Assembly: GCF_001968835.1 (NCBI RefSeq)
Contig: NZ_MRDE01000026.1
Location: 1-64,000 of the forward strand
Source of the DNA: Tersicoccus phoenicis
Lineage (GTDB): Bacteria > Actinomycetota > Actinomycetes > Actinomycetales > Micrococcaceae
Length of the DNA stretch: 64,000 nt
Direction of reading: 5' to 3'
The position numbers and the translations under genes were made by a program. The stretch's first letter is position 1, and each line of letters starts with the position of its first letter. Shown piece by piece: positions 27,804 through 38,236 of the stretch. The notes below the pieces were generated by a model. That model did no database searches. It worked only from the letters and a program-made list of their open reading frames with translations, and was not told where the DNA came from.

Positions 27804-28691
27804 ATGACCACGAGCATCACGACCGGCACCGAGGACCGGTCCTTCCAGCATCTGTCCACCACCGACCGCAACGAGCACCAGCAGCCCCTCCCGGTGCGGC
27901 AGCGGCGGCTCGTCGCGCTCGACGTCGACGGCACCCTGCTCGACCACGACGGGCACATGAGCGACGCGGTCCGCGACGCGGCCGGTGACGTCGTGGCCGC
28001 CGGGCACCACGTCGTCATCGCCACCGGCCGCTCCCTGCACGCCACCCTGCCCGTCATCGAACGGATCGGCCTGGCGCGCGGCTTCGCCGTCTGCAGCAAC
28101 GGCGGCGTCACCGTCCGCGTCGACCCGGACCTGCCCGACGGCTTCGAGGTCGTCGAGCGGGTCACCTTCGACCCCGCCCCCGCCCTGGCGGCGCTGCGCG
28201 CGATCCTGCCGAACGCCACCTACGCCCTGGAGGACGATACTGGCCGGTTCCTGTCCACCGAGCGGTTCCAGGACGCCAGCTTCGGCGTCGAGGCCCAGGG
28301 CGTGGACTTCGCCCGCCTGCTGAACACCACCGCCGTGCGCCTCGTCGTGTACAGCGCGACCAGCACGCCGGACGACTTCGCCGAGGCCATCACGCAGGCG
28401 GGCCTGCACGGTGTCGCCTACTCGGTGGGCTGGACCGCGTGGCTGGACATCGCCGCGCAGGGCACGACGAAGGCCAGCGCCCTGGAGCAGGTGCGCTGCC
28501 GGCTGGACGTCGACCCCGCGCTCACGGTCGCGATGGGCGACGGCCGCAACGACATCGAGATGCTCGGTTGGGCCGGGCACGGCGTGGTCATGGGCCAGGC
28601 GCCGGCCGAGGTGGTGGCGGCCGCGGACGCGATCACCGGCACCGTCGACGAGGACGGCGCCGCCGTCGCCCTCCGCGCGCTGCTCGGCTGA
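27804..28691 (+). CDS. Cof-type HAD-superfamily phosphatase
   Basis: 295-aa cytoplasmic phosphatase, HAD subclass IIB. Motif I RLVALDVDGTLLDHDG has the nucleophile Asp, motif II lies in HHVVIATGRSLHAT, motif III Lys in GTTKASALEQV, and motif IV is VAMGDGRNDIEMLGWAG. Substrates of this family are sugar phosphates or nucleotide derivatives and cannot be narrowed here. ATG 27804 is preceded by CAGGAT at a 6-nt spacing. The first 35 residues are non-conserved. The 153 bases between serS and this gene show nothing else. Confidence 0.88.
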   Translation: MTTSITTGTEDRSFQHLSTTDRNEHQQPLPVRQRRLVALDVDGTLLDHDGHMSDAVRDAAGDVVAAGHHVVIATGRSLHATLPVIERIGLARGFAVCSNGGVTVRVDPDLPDGFEVVERVTFDPAPALAALRAILPNATYALEDDTGRFLSTERFQDASFGVEAQGVDFARLLNTTAVRLVVYSATSTPDDFAEAITQAGLHGVAYSVGWTAWLDIAAQGTTKASALEQVRCRLDVDPALTVAMGDGRNDIEMLGWAGHGVVMGQAPAEVVAAADAITGTVDEDGAAVALRALLG

Positions 28692-28698
28692 GCTCTCG

Positions 28699-28805
28699 CC
28701 GGGTCGCCCGGCGTCGAGTGTGCGGTTGGCGCAACCGGGTCGCCCGGCGTCGAGTGTGCGGTTGGCGCAACCGGGTCGCCCGGCGTCGAGTGTGCGGTTG
28801 GCGCA
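28699..28805. repeat. 36-bp tandem repeat array (three copies) with internal palindromes
   Basis: Two exact 36-bp units (28699-28734, 28735-28770) and a third complete to 35 bp (28771-28805). Each unit has two hairpin-forming palindromes: CCGGGTCGCCCGG at its start and CGGTTGGCGCAACCG across its end. An inverted copy of the unit core, CGCACACTCG, occurs at 28834-28843. The array starts 8 nt after the phosphatase stop and ends before the convergent SatD-like gene, so it may act as a transcription terminator. Confidence 0.92.
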
Positions 28806-28869
28806 CTTCTCACCGCCGAATGACGGCATCGTTCGCACACTCGGTGATGCGGCTTCCCGAGGGCGATCT

Positions 28870-29478
28870 CTACGTGAGAACCCGCTGCCGGTCCAGCAGG
28901 CCGAGCAGTCGCGCGGCCGCCGGCCGGGCCGCCCACTCCTGCGGCAGCAGGGAGCGGTGCACCGCCTGGGAGACCGCCTGCACGGTGACGCCCAGTTCGG
29001 CAGCGATCGCTTTCTGCTGGCCCCGTACGCCCGGAACCATCAGGTCGGCCACGCGCCATTCCGCCTCGGAGCGAACCGCGACGATCCGGCCGATCAGGCG
29101 GAGCACGGCCTCGGCCTCCGCGGCCAGCTCCTCGTCCAGTCCCTCGACCGACAGGGCGACCCGGTCGGTGACGGCCAGGGAACGCTCGGCCGCGTTTCGC
29201 GTGTGCACCATGGCGGGACCGCTGGCGTCCAGGACGTGGTCGGAGACCAGGTCGTCCACCCGGCCGACGCCGATGCCGACCGACCAGTTCCCGCCCCGCA
29301 GCCCGATCAGGGCGGCGTCGACGGCGACGGCGGGGTCGTCGACGATGCCCTGCACCTCGTCGGCGACGGAGCGCTGGAACGGTACGAGCGCCGCGTGGAA
29401 CCGCAACCGCGTCATCAGGTCCGGTACCAGATCTCCGGCTTCACGTCCGGCGCGCTGGTCGAAAGTGAGGGCGAACAC
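28870..29478 (-). CDS. SatD-family protein with C-terminal helix-turn-helix
   Basis: 202 aa. LVPFQRSVADEVQGIVDDP and GGNWSVGIGVGRVDDL match the SatD family, named for a streptococcal acid-tolerance locus and of unknown biochemistry. The C terminus (KAIAAELGVTVQAVSQAVHR) is a helix-turn-helix. GTG 29478 lies 6 nt after CATACT, a leaderless-like spacing. Neighbours give no functional clue. The 128 bases up to the ppa stop hold no recognised element. Confidence 0.7.
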   Translation of the reverse strand: MFALTFDQRAGREAGDLVPDLMTRLRFHAALVPFQRSVADEVQGIVDDPAVAVDAALIGLRGGNWSVGIGVGRVDDLVSDHVLDASGPAMVHTRNAAERSLAVTDRVALSVEGLDEELAAEAEAVLRLIGRIVAVRSEAEWRVADLMVPGVRGQQKAIAAELGVTVQAVSQAVHRSLLPQEWAARPAAARLLGLLDRQRVLT

Positions 29479-29606
29479 GCGTCCAGTATGCCCGGCGGCG
29501 GGCCTTCCCCGCGGTCTGCGGCAGTGAGATGCCCGGACGCCGAGTCCTCATGCGGACGAGACCGCCGGCACGCAGGCAGCGGCCGGCGGCCTCGTCGATC
29601 GTCATC

Positions 29607-30182
29607 TCATTGCCCGCGACCCTGCGGCTGACTCTCGGACGGCGGGTTGACCGTGTCGGCATCCACGTCGCGACCCTGGGGTTCGTTCTCCTCGGAGGCT
29701 TCACCGTGCTGCTGGAAGCGTTCGAGTGAGGCGTTGATCTCCTTCTCGGCGGCCTCCCGGCTCTCCCAGTCGGCGGTCTCGACCCACTTGCCCGGCTCGA
29801 GGTCCTTGTACTTCGTGAAGAAGTGCTCGATCTCGTGCAGCAGGTAGGAGGAGACGTCATCGATGTCCTGGATGTGATCGAAACGCGGATCAGCCGGTAC
29901 ACACAGCACCTTGGCGTCCCCCCCGCTCTCGTCGACCATGTTGAACACTCCGACCGGCCGGGCCTCGATCAGGACACCGGGGACCACGTCGACGTCGAGC
30001 ACCACGAGGGCATCGAGCGGGTCGCCGTCCTCGCCGAGCGAGTTCTCGATGTACCCGTAGTGCGCGGGGTACTGCATCGAGGTGAAGAGCACCCGGTCCA
30101 GGCGCAGCCGGTGCGTCTCGTGGTCGATCTCGTACTTCACGCGGGATCCCTTCGGGATCTCGATGGTCACATCGAACTTCAT
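29607..30182 (-). CDS. ppa: Inorganic pyrophosphatase (family I)
   Basis: Hydrolyses pyrophosphate to drive biosynthesis. 191 aa. The signature [12 protein letters not shown] contains the metal-binding Asp residues; [14 protein letters not shown] and [16 protein letters not shown] are the usual substrate-loop segments. The hexameric bacterial core ends near residue 160; an acidic, Gln/Glu-rich tail of about 30 residues follows and is unusual. ATG 30182 has a strong GGAGGA ribosome site. Confidence 0.95.
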   Translation of the reverse strand: MKFDVTIEIPKGSRVKYEIDHETHRLRLDRVLFTSMQYPAHYGYIENSLGEDGDPLDALVVLDVDVVPGVLIEARPVGVFNMVDESGGDAKVLCVPADPRFDHIQDIDDVSSYLLHEIEHFFTKYKDLEPGKWVETADWESREAAEKEINASLERFQQHGEASEENEPQGRDVDADTVNPPSESQPQGRGQ

Positions 30183-30377
30183 GGTCTTCCTCCGGGAGGC
30201 TCGGGGCCGATGCCGCCCGACAGGATGGCACCGGTAGGACTGGTACCACGATAGTTCAGCGTCGATCGACGACGGCGTGACGTGGTTGTCAGCGTCGAGC
30301 CGCGGCGGTGGACCTCCACGGCCGGATCGCCCGGGGGTCCGGCCGGCCCCCGCGTTCAGGTGTGCCAAGCTGAGGGC

Positions 30378-30866
30378 ATGCCGGAGCCTCGCAGTACGGA
30401 CGAGAAGATCGCCGAACAGGAGAAGATCTACGGCCAGAGCCTCGCCGACCGGTTCGGGACCGTGATGAGCCACTACGGGATCTCCAACCGGCGGCTGGCC
30501 GCGGTGCTGGGCATCTCCGCGCCGATGCTCTCGCAGCTCAGCTCCGGTCAGCGGATCAAGATCGGCAACCCCGTGGTGCAGGAACGACTGCTGATGCTGG
30601 AGCGGGACATGGCCTCGACCATGGACCCCGCACTCATTCTTGAGCGGGTCGCCGCGTCGCAGCCGGTCGCGACGCCGACGGCCGGCGTGACCGGCGCCGC
30701 CCGGTCATCCGCTTCGGGGCGGGCCGGGGCGGTGGACCGCGACGCCGTCGTCGGCCACCTGCGCAGCGCGGCCGATCGTTCGGCCCTCAACGCTGCCGCC
30801 GACGCCGCCGGCCCGGGCGCACTGGCGGACCTGCTCCGCGACGCGGCTCGCCCCGGCACCCGGTAG
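30378..30866 (+). CDS. XRE-like helix-turn-helix DNA-binding protein
   Basis: 162 aa. Residues 20-75 are an [23 protein letters not shown], then [20 protein letters not shown]. The remainder is alanine-rich with no recognised domain; conserved actinobacterial proteins share this plan. ATG 30378 lies 6 nt after CAAGCT. Target genes unknown; divergent from ppa. Confidence 0.78.
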   Translation: MPEPRSTDEKIAEQEKIYGQSLADRFGTVMSHYGISNRRLAAVLGISAPMLSQLSSGQRIKIGNPVVQERLLMLERDMASTMDPALILERVAASQPVATPTAGVTGAARSSASGRAGAVDRDAVVGHLRSAADRSALNAAADAAGPGALADLLRDAARPGTR

Positions 30867-30878
30867 CCCTCCCAGCTC

Positions 30879-30970
30879 GCTCGCGCCAGGGCCCGAACAG
30901 TGGCTCCGTTCTCTGGGCCAGGGCGCTGGAGCCCGCACACTGGCCTCACTGGTGAGGCCAGTGTGCGGGC
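30879..30970. repeat. Palindromic intergenic repeat, copy A
   Basis: Bases 30879-30935 align without gaps to 32639-32695 (48 of 57 identical). Directly after, 30931-30970 is a near-perfect palindrome with 19-bp arms (GCCCGCACACTGGCCTCAC and its complement) around 2 nt. It lies between the XRE gene and the hydrolase promoter and would form very stable hairpins in DNA or RNA. Confidence 0.88.
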
Positions 30971-31002
30971 ACGGTCGACCATGGACAGCGCTGGAACTTC
31001 TT

Positions 31003-31033
31003 ACTACACTTGTAGTGTTACTACTGTCGTAGT
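31003..31033 (+). promoter_or_regulatory. Tandem TetR-type operators upstream of the hydrolase gene
   Basis: Two palindromes, ACTACA-CT-TGTAGT (31003-31016) and ACTAC-TGTC-GTAGT (31020-31033), centred 17 bp apart, sit just upstream of the hydrolase ribosome site in an AT-rich patch. Repeated short palindromes at this position are typical TetR binding sites, and a TetR gene follows the hydrolase. Confidence 0.65.
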
Positions 31034-31057
31034 GGCGACCACGAGGAGGAGGCCATG

Positions 31058-31996
31058 ATGAACGGTGCATCCGCTCACAGCGAACGCGAGGATCCTCGCG
31101 AGCCGGTCGAGGCACCCGGCGATCCGACGGCCTGGTCGCCTCCGCTTCCGGCGGCACCCGGCTTCGACCATAGGGTCGTCCAGACCGCGGGCCTGCGCAC
31201 CCACGTCGCCACGATCGGCCCTGAGAACGGCGATCCCGTCCTGCTCCTGCACGGATTCCCGCTGCACTGGTGGCAGTGGCGCGAGGTCGCGCCTCGGCTC
31301 GCCGCCGCGGGATACCGCGTGATCTGTCCCGACCTGCGCGGGTGCGGGTGGACCGAGGACGACGGCCGGCGGTACGACCGGGAGATATTCCTGCGCGACC
31401 TGGTGGCGCTGCTCGACGTCTGCGAACTCGACCGCCCGCGCGTCGTCGCGCACGATCTCGGCGCGATCCCCACGTGGCAGCTCAGCTACGCGCACCCCGA
31501 ACGCGTGCGCGCGGCGGTGCTGCTCAGCGTCCCCCCGGGCTTCGCGTTCGGCCCACAGCTGGCCCCCGCGATGACGCACATGCCGAAGTTCGCGTTCCAC
31601 CGACGCGGCCACTCACTGCGCTGGCTGTGGAACGGCAGGTATCACACTCGACCGGTGCCGGACGCCGTGATCGACAGGTACCTTGCTCCCCTGCAGGACC
31701 CAGCGAAGGATGCCGCCGTGACCAAGCTGTACCGCGCAGTGGCGATCCCCGAGGGCATGACGCTCGCCGGAGGCGCCTACAAGTGCACCCGCCTGCGTCC
31801 GCCGACACTGTTCCTCTTCGGCGCGCTCGACGAACCGATCACCGAGAAGCGCATCCGGAGGCTGGCCGGCGACACCGCCCGGTACGCCGAGCACGTCGAG
31901 TTCGCATCCGTGGACGGAGCGAAGCACTTCATGACCGACGACGCGCCCGAGCGGGTGACCGCGCTCGTGGCCGACTTCCTCGGGCGGGTGGCGTGA
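31058..31996 (+). CDS. Alpha/beta hydrolase, epoxide-hydrolase-like
   Basis: 312 aa. LLLHGFPLHWWQW is the oxyanion-hole HGxP motif. The nucleophile elbow AHDLGA has Asp, as in epoxide hydrolases and haloalkane dehalogenases, rather than Ser. FLFGALDEPITEKRI supplies the acid and GAKHFMTDDAPE the His. An ester-opening or epoxide-opening role is likely; the substrate is unknown. GAGGAGGAGG upstream favours ATG 31058 (5-nt spacing) over ATG 31055. Controlled by tandem palindromes, probably through the TetR protein downstream. Confidence 0.85.
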   Translation: MNGASAHSEREDPREPVEAPGDPTAWSPPLPAAPGFDHRVVQTAGLRTHVATIGPENGDPVLLLHGFPLHWWQWREVAPRLAAAGYRVICPDLRGCGWTEDDGRRYDREIFLRDLVALLDVCELDRPRVVAHDLGAIPTWQLSYAHPERVRAAVLLSVPPGFAFGPQLAPAMTHMPKFAFHRRGHSLRWLWNGRYHTRPVPDAVIDRYLAPLQDPAKDAAVTKLYRAVAIPEGMTLAGGAYKCTRLRPPTLFLFGALDEPITEKRIRRLAGDTARYAEHVEFASVDGAKHFMTDDAPERVTALVADFLGRVA

Positions 31997-32063
31997 CGCG
32001 TACGGGCCACGTCGAAGCACCTCACGTCGGAGAGAACCCGCACCTCACGAGTACCGTCGAGGG

Positions 32064-32612
32064 GTGAGTACGACACGGGAACGAGCCCTGGACGCGGCGC
32101 TCGCGCTCGTCGGTGAACAGGGGATCCGGTCGCTCACGCACGCACGGGTCGACGAGCGCGCGGGCTTGCCGAAGGGCTCGACGTCGAACTGGTTCCGCAC
32201 CAGGGACGCCCTCCTGGCCGGAGTCGTCGCCTGGCTCGCCGAGCGCGAACGGGCGGACTTCGCCGCGGCCGACGCTCCGCTCATCGAGACGGCCGACCAA
32301 CTCGTCGACGCGCTCAGCGGCATGATCGCGGCGCAGACCGGGCCCCTGGCGGCGCGCACCCGCGCCCGTTTCGCGCTCTTCGTCGAGGGCGCGGGCGACG
32401 CCGACCTGCTCGCCCCGCTCCTGCACCAGCGCGCCGTGTTCGTCGAGTGGACGACGGGCCTCCTCGACGCCATCGGAGCACGCCCGGCCCCCGGCGCCGT
32501 TCGCACCCTGATGGCCGCGGCGGACGGACTCGTGCTGCACCGCGTGACGATCGACCCGGACGCCGAGATCCGGCCGGTGATCGAACGCGCCGTGCGCGCG
32601 TGCCTGGACTGA
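32064..32612 (+). CDS. TetR-family transcriptional regulator
   Basis: 182 aa. N-terminal HTH: ALDAALALVGEQGIRSLTHA, RVDERAGLPKGSTSNWFRTR; the rest is a helical ligand-binding and dimer domain. GTG 32064 lies 6 nt after TACCGT (leaderless type), so it has its own promoter in addition to possible read-through from the hydrolase gene 67 bp upstream. Likely represses the hydrolase through the paired palindromes at 31003-31033 (inference). Confidence 0.87.
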   Translation: MSTTRERALDAALALVGEQGIRSLTHARVDERAGLPKGSTSNWFRTRDALLAGVVAWLAERERADFAAADAPLIETADQLVDALSGMIAAQTGPLAARTRARFALFVEGAGDADLLAPLLHQRAVFVEWTTGLLDAIGARPAPGAVRTLMAAADGLVLHRVTIDPDAEIRPVIERAVRACLD

Positions 32613-32638
32613 TTGCCGCCCAACAGGCGCACGCCACC

Positions 32639-32730
32639 GCTCGCACCAGAGCCCGAACAGCGGCTACGCTGTTCGGGCCAGAGCGCTGGAGCCCGAATAG
32701 TGGGCTCCATGTTTGGGCCGGAGTGCGAGC
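32639..32730. repeat. Palindromic intergenic repeat, copy B
   Basis: 32639-32695 is the second copy of the repeat at 30879-30935. It contains a perfect palindrome, GCCCGAACAGCG-GCTA-CGCTGTTCGGGC (32651-32678). A degenerate second unit, GGAGCCCGAATAGTGGGCTCC and onward, follows at about 32689-32719. Together A and B flank the hydrolase and TetR genes in direct orientation. The rest of the 265-bp gap, to 32877, shows nothing else. Confidence 0.88.
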
Positions 32731-32877
32731 CCGGCGGCCAGGGTCGCCGTTCAGTGGGCGCGCCAGGGAAGCCGGTGACCGGCTGCCCGCTCACCGGCGT
32801 GCCCCAAGGACCCACGCCGTCGGTGAACGCAGCCCCACGCCCAGGGGTCCGTCAGAGGCATGTGGTCGAATGTTCCC

Positions 32878-34026
32878 ATGAGCCTCACCTCGTCCCGTCT
32901 ACGCGGCCTGGTCGACTGGGACCTCGCCGCCGGTACCGCCGCCAAGCTCGCCCCCGCCGGTCCGCGCGTCAGTCCGACCCGGATGCGCGCCACCGTGGAC
33001 AGCCTCCGGGAGGCCGCCGACGCCTCCGTCGCTCACGTGCACGAGATCAGCCGACTGGACGCCGCGGCGGACCTGAGGGATTCCGCCGTCCTTGTCGTCG
33101 ACCGGGCCACCTGGTCGCGGGCGAACACGCAGAGCTTCTCGGTGCTCATGCAGCCGGCACTGGACCGCCTGGTCGAGACCCGCGGTCAGGCGCTCACCGC
33201 GGCGACCGCGGCCCTCGGCGGGCGACTCACCGGCGTGCAGCTGGGCACCATCCTGTCCTTCCTCTCCAGCAAGGTGCTCGGCCAGTACGACCCGTTCGCC
33301 GCGCTCGCCCCGGGATCCACCGCACCGCCGGCAGGTCGCTTGCTGCTCGTGGCGCCGAACGTGCTCGAGGTCGAACGGGAACTGAACGTCGAGTCCGCCG
33401 ACTTCCGGCTCTGGGTCTGCCTGCACGAGCAGACCCACCGCGTGCAGTTCGCCGCGGCGCCCTGGCTCCGCGGACACATGATCGAACAGATCGGTCGGCT
33501 CTCCGAGTCCATGGTGGACAAGGCCGACACCTTCGCCGCGCGGATCGCCGAGGCGGCCCGCTCCGTCGGCTCCGGGCGACTGACCGGCGCCGCGGGCACC
33601 CCCGCGCGAACGGACGGATCAGGCGGGTCCGGCGTCGGCCTGCTCGGGATCTTCCAGGACGAGCAGGAACGGCAGATCTTCTCCCACCTGACCGCCGTGA
33701 TGAGCCTGCTCGAGGGGCACGCGAACGTCGTGATGGACGGTGTGGACGCCTCGATCGTGCCCACCGTGCGGACCATCCGGCAGCGGTTCAACGCCCGCGG
33801 CGCCAGTCGCAGCGGCCTGGAGAAGCTGATCCGCCAGCTGCTCGGCCTGGACGCCAAGATGCGCCAGTACAGTGACGGATCACGGTTCGTCCGCGGGGTC
33901 GTGGAGCAGGTCGGCCTCGACGGGTTCAACCGGATCTGGGACGCCCCCGACCAGCTGCCCACCGAGCAGGAGATCCACCACCCCGGGGACTGGGTCGCCC
34001 GGATGGGCCTGTCCGGCCGGCGCTGA
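32878..34026 (+). CDS. DUF2342-family zinc-dependent metalloprotease
   Basis: 382-aa protein conserved in actinobacteria, annotated as a zinc metalloprotease and sometimes as F420-biosynthesis associated. The metal site is the HExxH variant LWVCLHEQTHRVQF with a downstream LLEGHANVVMDGVD providing the third ligand. The N-terminal DWDLAAGTAAKLAPAGPRVS is a family marker. ATG 32878 (MSLTSSRL) is chosen over a start six codons upstream. It occupies its usual place before tilS-hpt-ftsH. Substrate unknown. Confidence 0.85.
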   Translation: MSLTSSRLRGLVDWDLAAGTAAKLAPAGPRVSPTRMRATVDSLREAADASVAHVHEISRLDAAADLRDSAVLVVDRATWSRANTQSFSVLMQPALDRLVETRGQALTAATAALGGRLTGVQLGTILSFLSSKVLGQYDPFAALAPGSTAPPAGRLLLVAPNVLEVERELNVESADFRLWVCLHEQTHRVQFAAAPWLRGHMIEQIGRLSESMVDKADTFAARIAEAARSVGSGRLTGAAGTPARTDGSGGSGVGLLGIFQDEQERQIFSHLTAVMSLLEGHANVVMDGVDASIVPTVRTIRQRFNARGASRSGLEKLIRQLLGLDAKMRQYSDGSRFVRGVVEQVGLDGFNRIWDAPDQLPTEQEIHHPGDWVARMGLSGRR

Positions 34027-34139
34027 GCGGCGTTGAGCGCAGCACGGATCAGGGTCCGGACCGGTCTCGACCGCAGGACGGCGCAGCGGCCACCGAGCAC
34101 ACCCGGAACAGCGGAAGCGGCGTTGAACCGGGTGCCGTC

Positions 34140-35327
34140 GTGACCGGACCGACGACCCGGCAGCGCGGTCGGCGGGGACCGCTCGACCCCGTGGTCGCGC
34201 GGGCGCGCCGCGCGGTGAGAGCGGCGCTGACCGGGTTGCCCGCGCCGTCCGGGCGGGACAGCATGCCCGGCACCGGCACCGGCACCGGCACCGGCACCGG
34301 CATGCCCGGTACCGGCAGTCAACAGGTCGACGCCCTGGTGGCGTGCAGCGGGGGAGCGGACTCGCTCGCCCTGGCCGCCGCGGCCGCCCACCTCGCCAGG
34401 CGCGGCGACGCGCGGATCGGCGCCGTCGTCGTCGACCACGGACTGCACCCCGACAGTGCGGAGGTCGCCGACCGGGCGGCCGCCCAGTGCACCGCACTCG
34501 GGCTCGCCCCCGTCACCGTCGAACGCGTCCGCGTGCAACCGGCGGGGGAGGGCGTGGAGGCAGCCGCCCGTCACGCCCGCTACGCCGCCCTGGAGTGCGC
34601 CGCCGCGCGGGCCGGTGCGCGTGCGGTGCTGCTCGCGCACACGCTCGACGACCAGGCCGAACAGGTCCTCCTCGGCCTGCTGCGCGGCTCCGGGACCCGG
34701 TCCCTGGCCGGCATCCCGGTCCGCCGCGGACGCTATCACCGGCCCTTCCTCCACCCCGAACTGGGCCTGGACCGGGCGAGTACGGAACGGGTCTGCGCGG
34801 CGGAGGGTCTGACCTGGTGGGACGATCCCGCCAATCACGACCCGGCGTACACTCGTTCCCGGCTCCGGGCCACCGTGCTGCCGCTGTTGACGCGCGAACT
34901 CGGTCCCGGCACGAGCGCCGCGCTGGCGCGCACCGCCGCCATCGCCGCGCGCGACGCGGACCACCTGGACGCCGAGGCGGCCGCCCTCCTGGACCGGATC
35001 GCCGAACGACGGCCCGGGTGCTGCCTCCTTCCGGTCGAGGATCTGCGCGCCGCACCGCCGGCCCTGCTGCCCCGGGTGCTGGCCCGGGCGGCGGTCGACG
35101 TCGGAGCGGAACCGCTGACCCGGGAGCGGATCGCCGCCCTCGAGGCGCTGGTCGCCCCCCGGTCGCCCACCGGCCCGGGCGGCGCTGGGCCGGTCCAGCT
35201 GCCGGGCGGAGTCACCGCCCGGCGCCTGCGGCGGGACGTCAACCCGGCCGGCGGAGGGTCCGCCGACGTCGTGCTCGAACTGCGTGGACCAGGATTGCCG
35301 CGCGACCGGGCGGCTGTGGCACGCTAG
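34140..35327 (+). CDS. tilS: tRNA(Ile)-lysidine synthetase
   Basis: Modifies the wobble cytidine of the tRNA-Ile CAU anticodon to lysidine. 395 aa. The PP-loop [12 protein letters not shown] is at about residues 68-79, then [20 protein letters not shown] and [20 protein letters not shown]. The N-terminal helix ([15 protein letters not shown]) is family-like, so GTG 34140 is kept, but between it and the PP-loop is an insertion with a Gly-Thr repeat (residues 44-54). That is absent from relatives I know and places the PP-loop about 30 residues later than usual. Confidence 0.92.
   Translation: MTGPTTRQRGRRGPLDPVVARARRAVRAALTGLPAPSGRDSMPGTGTGTGTGTGMPGTGSQQVDALVACSGGADSLALAAAAAHLARRGDARIGAVVVDHGLHPDSAEVADRAAAQCTALGLAPVTVERVRVQPAGEGVEAAARHARYAALECAAARAGARAVLLAHTLDDQAEQVLLGLLRGSGTRSLAGIPVRRGRYHRPFLHPELGLDRASTERVCAAEGLTWWDDPANHDPAYTRSRLRATVLPLLTRELGPGTSAALARTAAIAARDADHLDAEAAALLDRIAERRPGCCLLPVEDLRAAPPALLPRVLARAAVDVGAEPLTRERIAALEALVAPRSPTGPGGAGPVQLPGGVTARRLRRDVNPAGGGSADVVLELRGPGLPRDRAAVAR
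34269..34298 (+). repeat. Hexanucleotide microsatellite inside tilS
   Basis: Five exact copies of GGCACC, bounded by GGCATGCCCGG-like half copies, encode alternating Gly and Thr just before the PP-loop of TilS. Gain or loss of units keeps the frame. Confidence 0.93.
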
Positions 35328-35431
35328 GGGGGCATGAGCCGACGTCGTCCACGCCTGGGCGCGGACGATCCGCCGGCCCCCTTTCTCCGCCGCCGGCCGC
35401 ACGACGGCCTGTTTCTCCCGAGGAGCCCCGC

Positions 35432-35983
35432 GTGGATTCGAGCGACGTCAAGGACGACCTGCAGCACGTTCTGTACACGAAGGAACAGATCGACACGCGG
35501 ATCGCCGAGCTGGCCGCCGAGATCGACCGGGACTACGCGGGCCGGGACATCCTGCTCGTCGGCGTGCTCAAGGGCGCGGTGATGGTCGTCGCCGACATCG
35601 CCCGTGCCCTGCACAGCCACGTCGCGATGGACTGGATGGCGGTCTCCTCGTACGGCTCCGGCACCCAGTCGTCCGGCGTCGTGCGCATCCTCAAGGACCT
35701 GGACACCGACCTGATCGACAAGCACGTGCTGATCGTGGAGGACATCATCGATTCCGGGCTCACGCTCTCCTGGCTGCGATCGAACCTGGCCTCCCGCGGC
35801 CCGGCGTCGATCGAGATCTGCACCCTGCTGCGCAAGCCCGACGCCGCCAAGGTGGAGTTGCCGGTCAAGTACGTCGGTTACGACATCCCCAACGAGTTCG
35901 TGATCGGCTACGGCCTCGACTTCGCCGAGAAGTACCGCAACCTCGACTTCATCGGCACCCTCGCCCCGCACGTGTACGAGTGA
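35432..35983 (+). CDS. hpt: Hypoxanthine phosphoribosyltransferase
   Basis: Purine salvage enzyme joining hypoxanthine or guanine to PRPP. 183 aa. The PRPP-binding motif is [34 protein letters not shown] and [16 protein letters not shown] are conserved. GTG 35432 has AGGAG 7 nt upstream. Lies between tilS and ftsH as usual in actinobacteria. The 204 bases to the ftsH start contain no gene. Confidence 0.95.
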   Translation: MDSSDVKDDLQHVLYTKEQIDTRIAELAAEIDRDYAGRDILLVGVLKGAVMVVADIARALHSHVAMDWMAVSSYGSGTQSSGVVRILKDLDTDLIDKHVLIVEDIIDSGLTLSWLRSNLASRGPASIEICTLLRKPDAAKVELPVKYVGYDIPNEFVIGYGLDFAEKYRNLDFIGTLAPHVYE

Positions 35984-36187
35984 CCCGGCGCGCGCCAGCA
36001 GGGCGGTGCGGAGGACCGTGACATCCGCCACGCTGCTGCGCTCTGAGGGAACTCGGCACCCGTCGAGTACGTCCTACACCGGTAGCGGTGCGATATTTGG
36101 CACAGACGCGACGTGTCGGCACAAGCCCGACGCGCCGCGGCGGCACAGTCGAACGGGAGGTACGGGCCGATCCGGGCTCAACCACGC

Positions 36188-38228
<2,041 letters not shown>

Positions 38229-38236
<8 letters not shown>

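Noticed and set aside
28699-28805. CRISPR-like repeat array
   Set aside because: The 36-bp units are directly adjacent with no unique spacers, and no cas gene is present.
35335-35582. Small open frame starting at ATG 35335 between tilS and hpt
   Set aside because: It overlaps the conserved hpt coding region in another frame and yields Arg/Ser/Pro-rich sequence without a family match.
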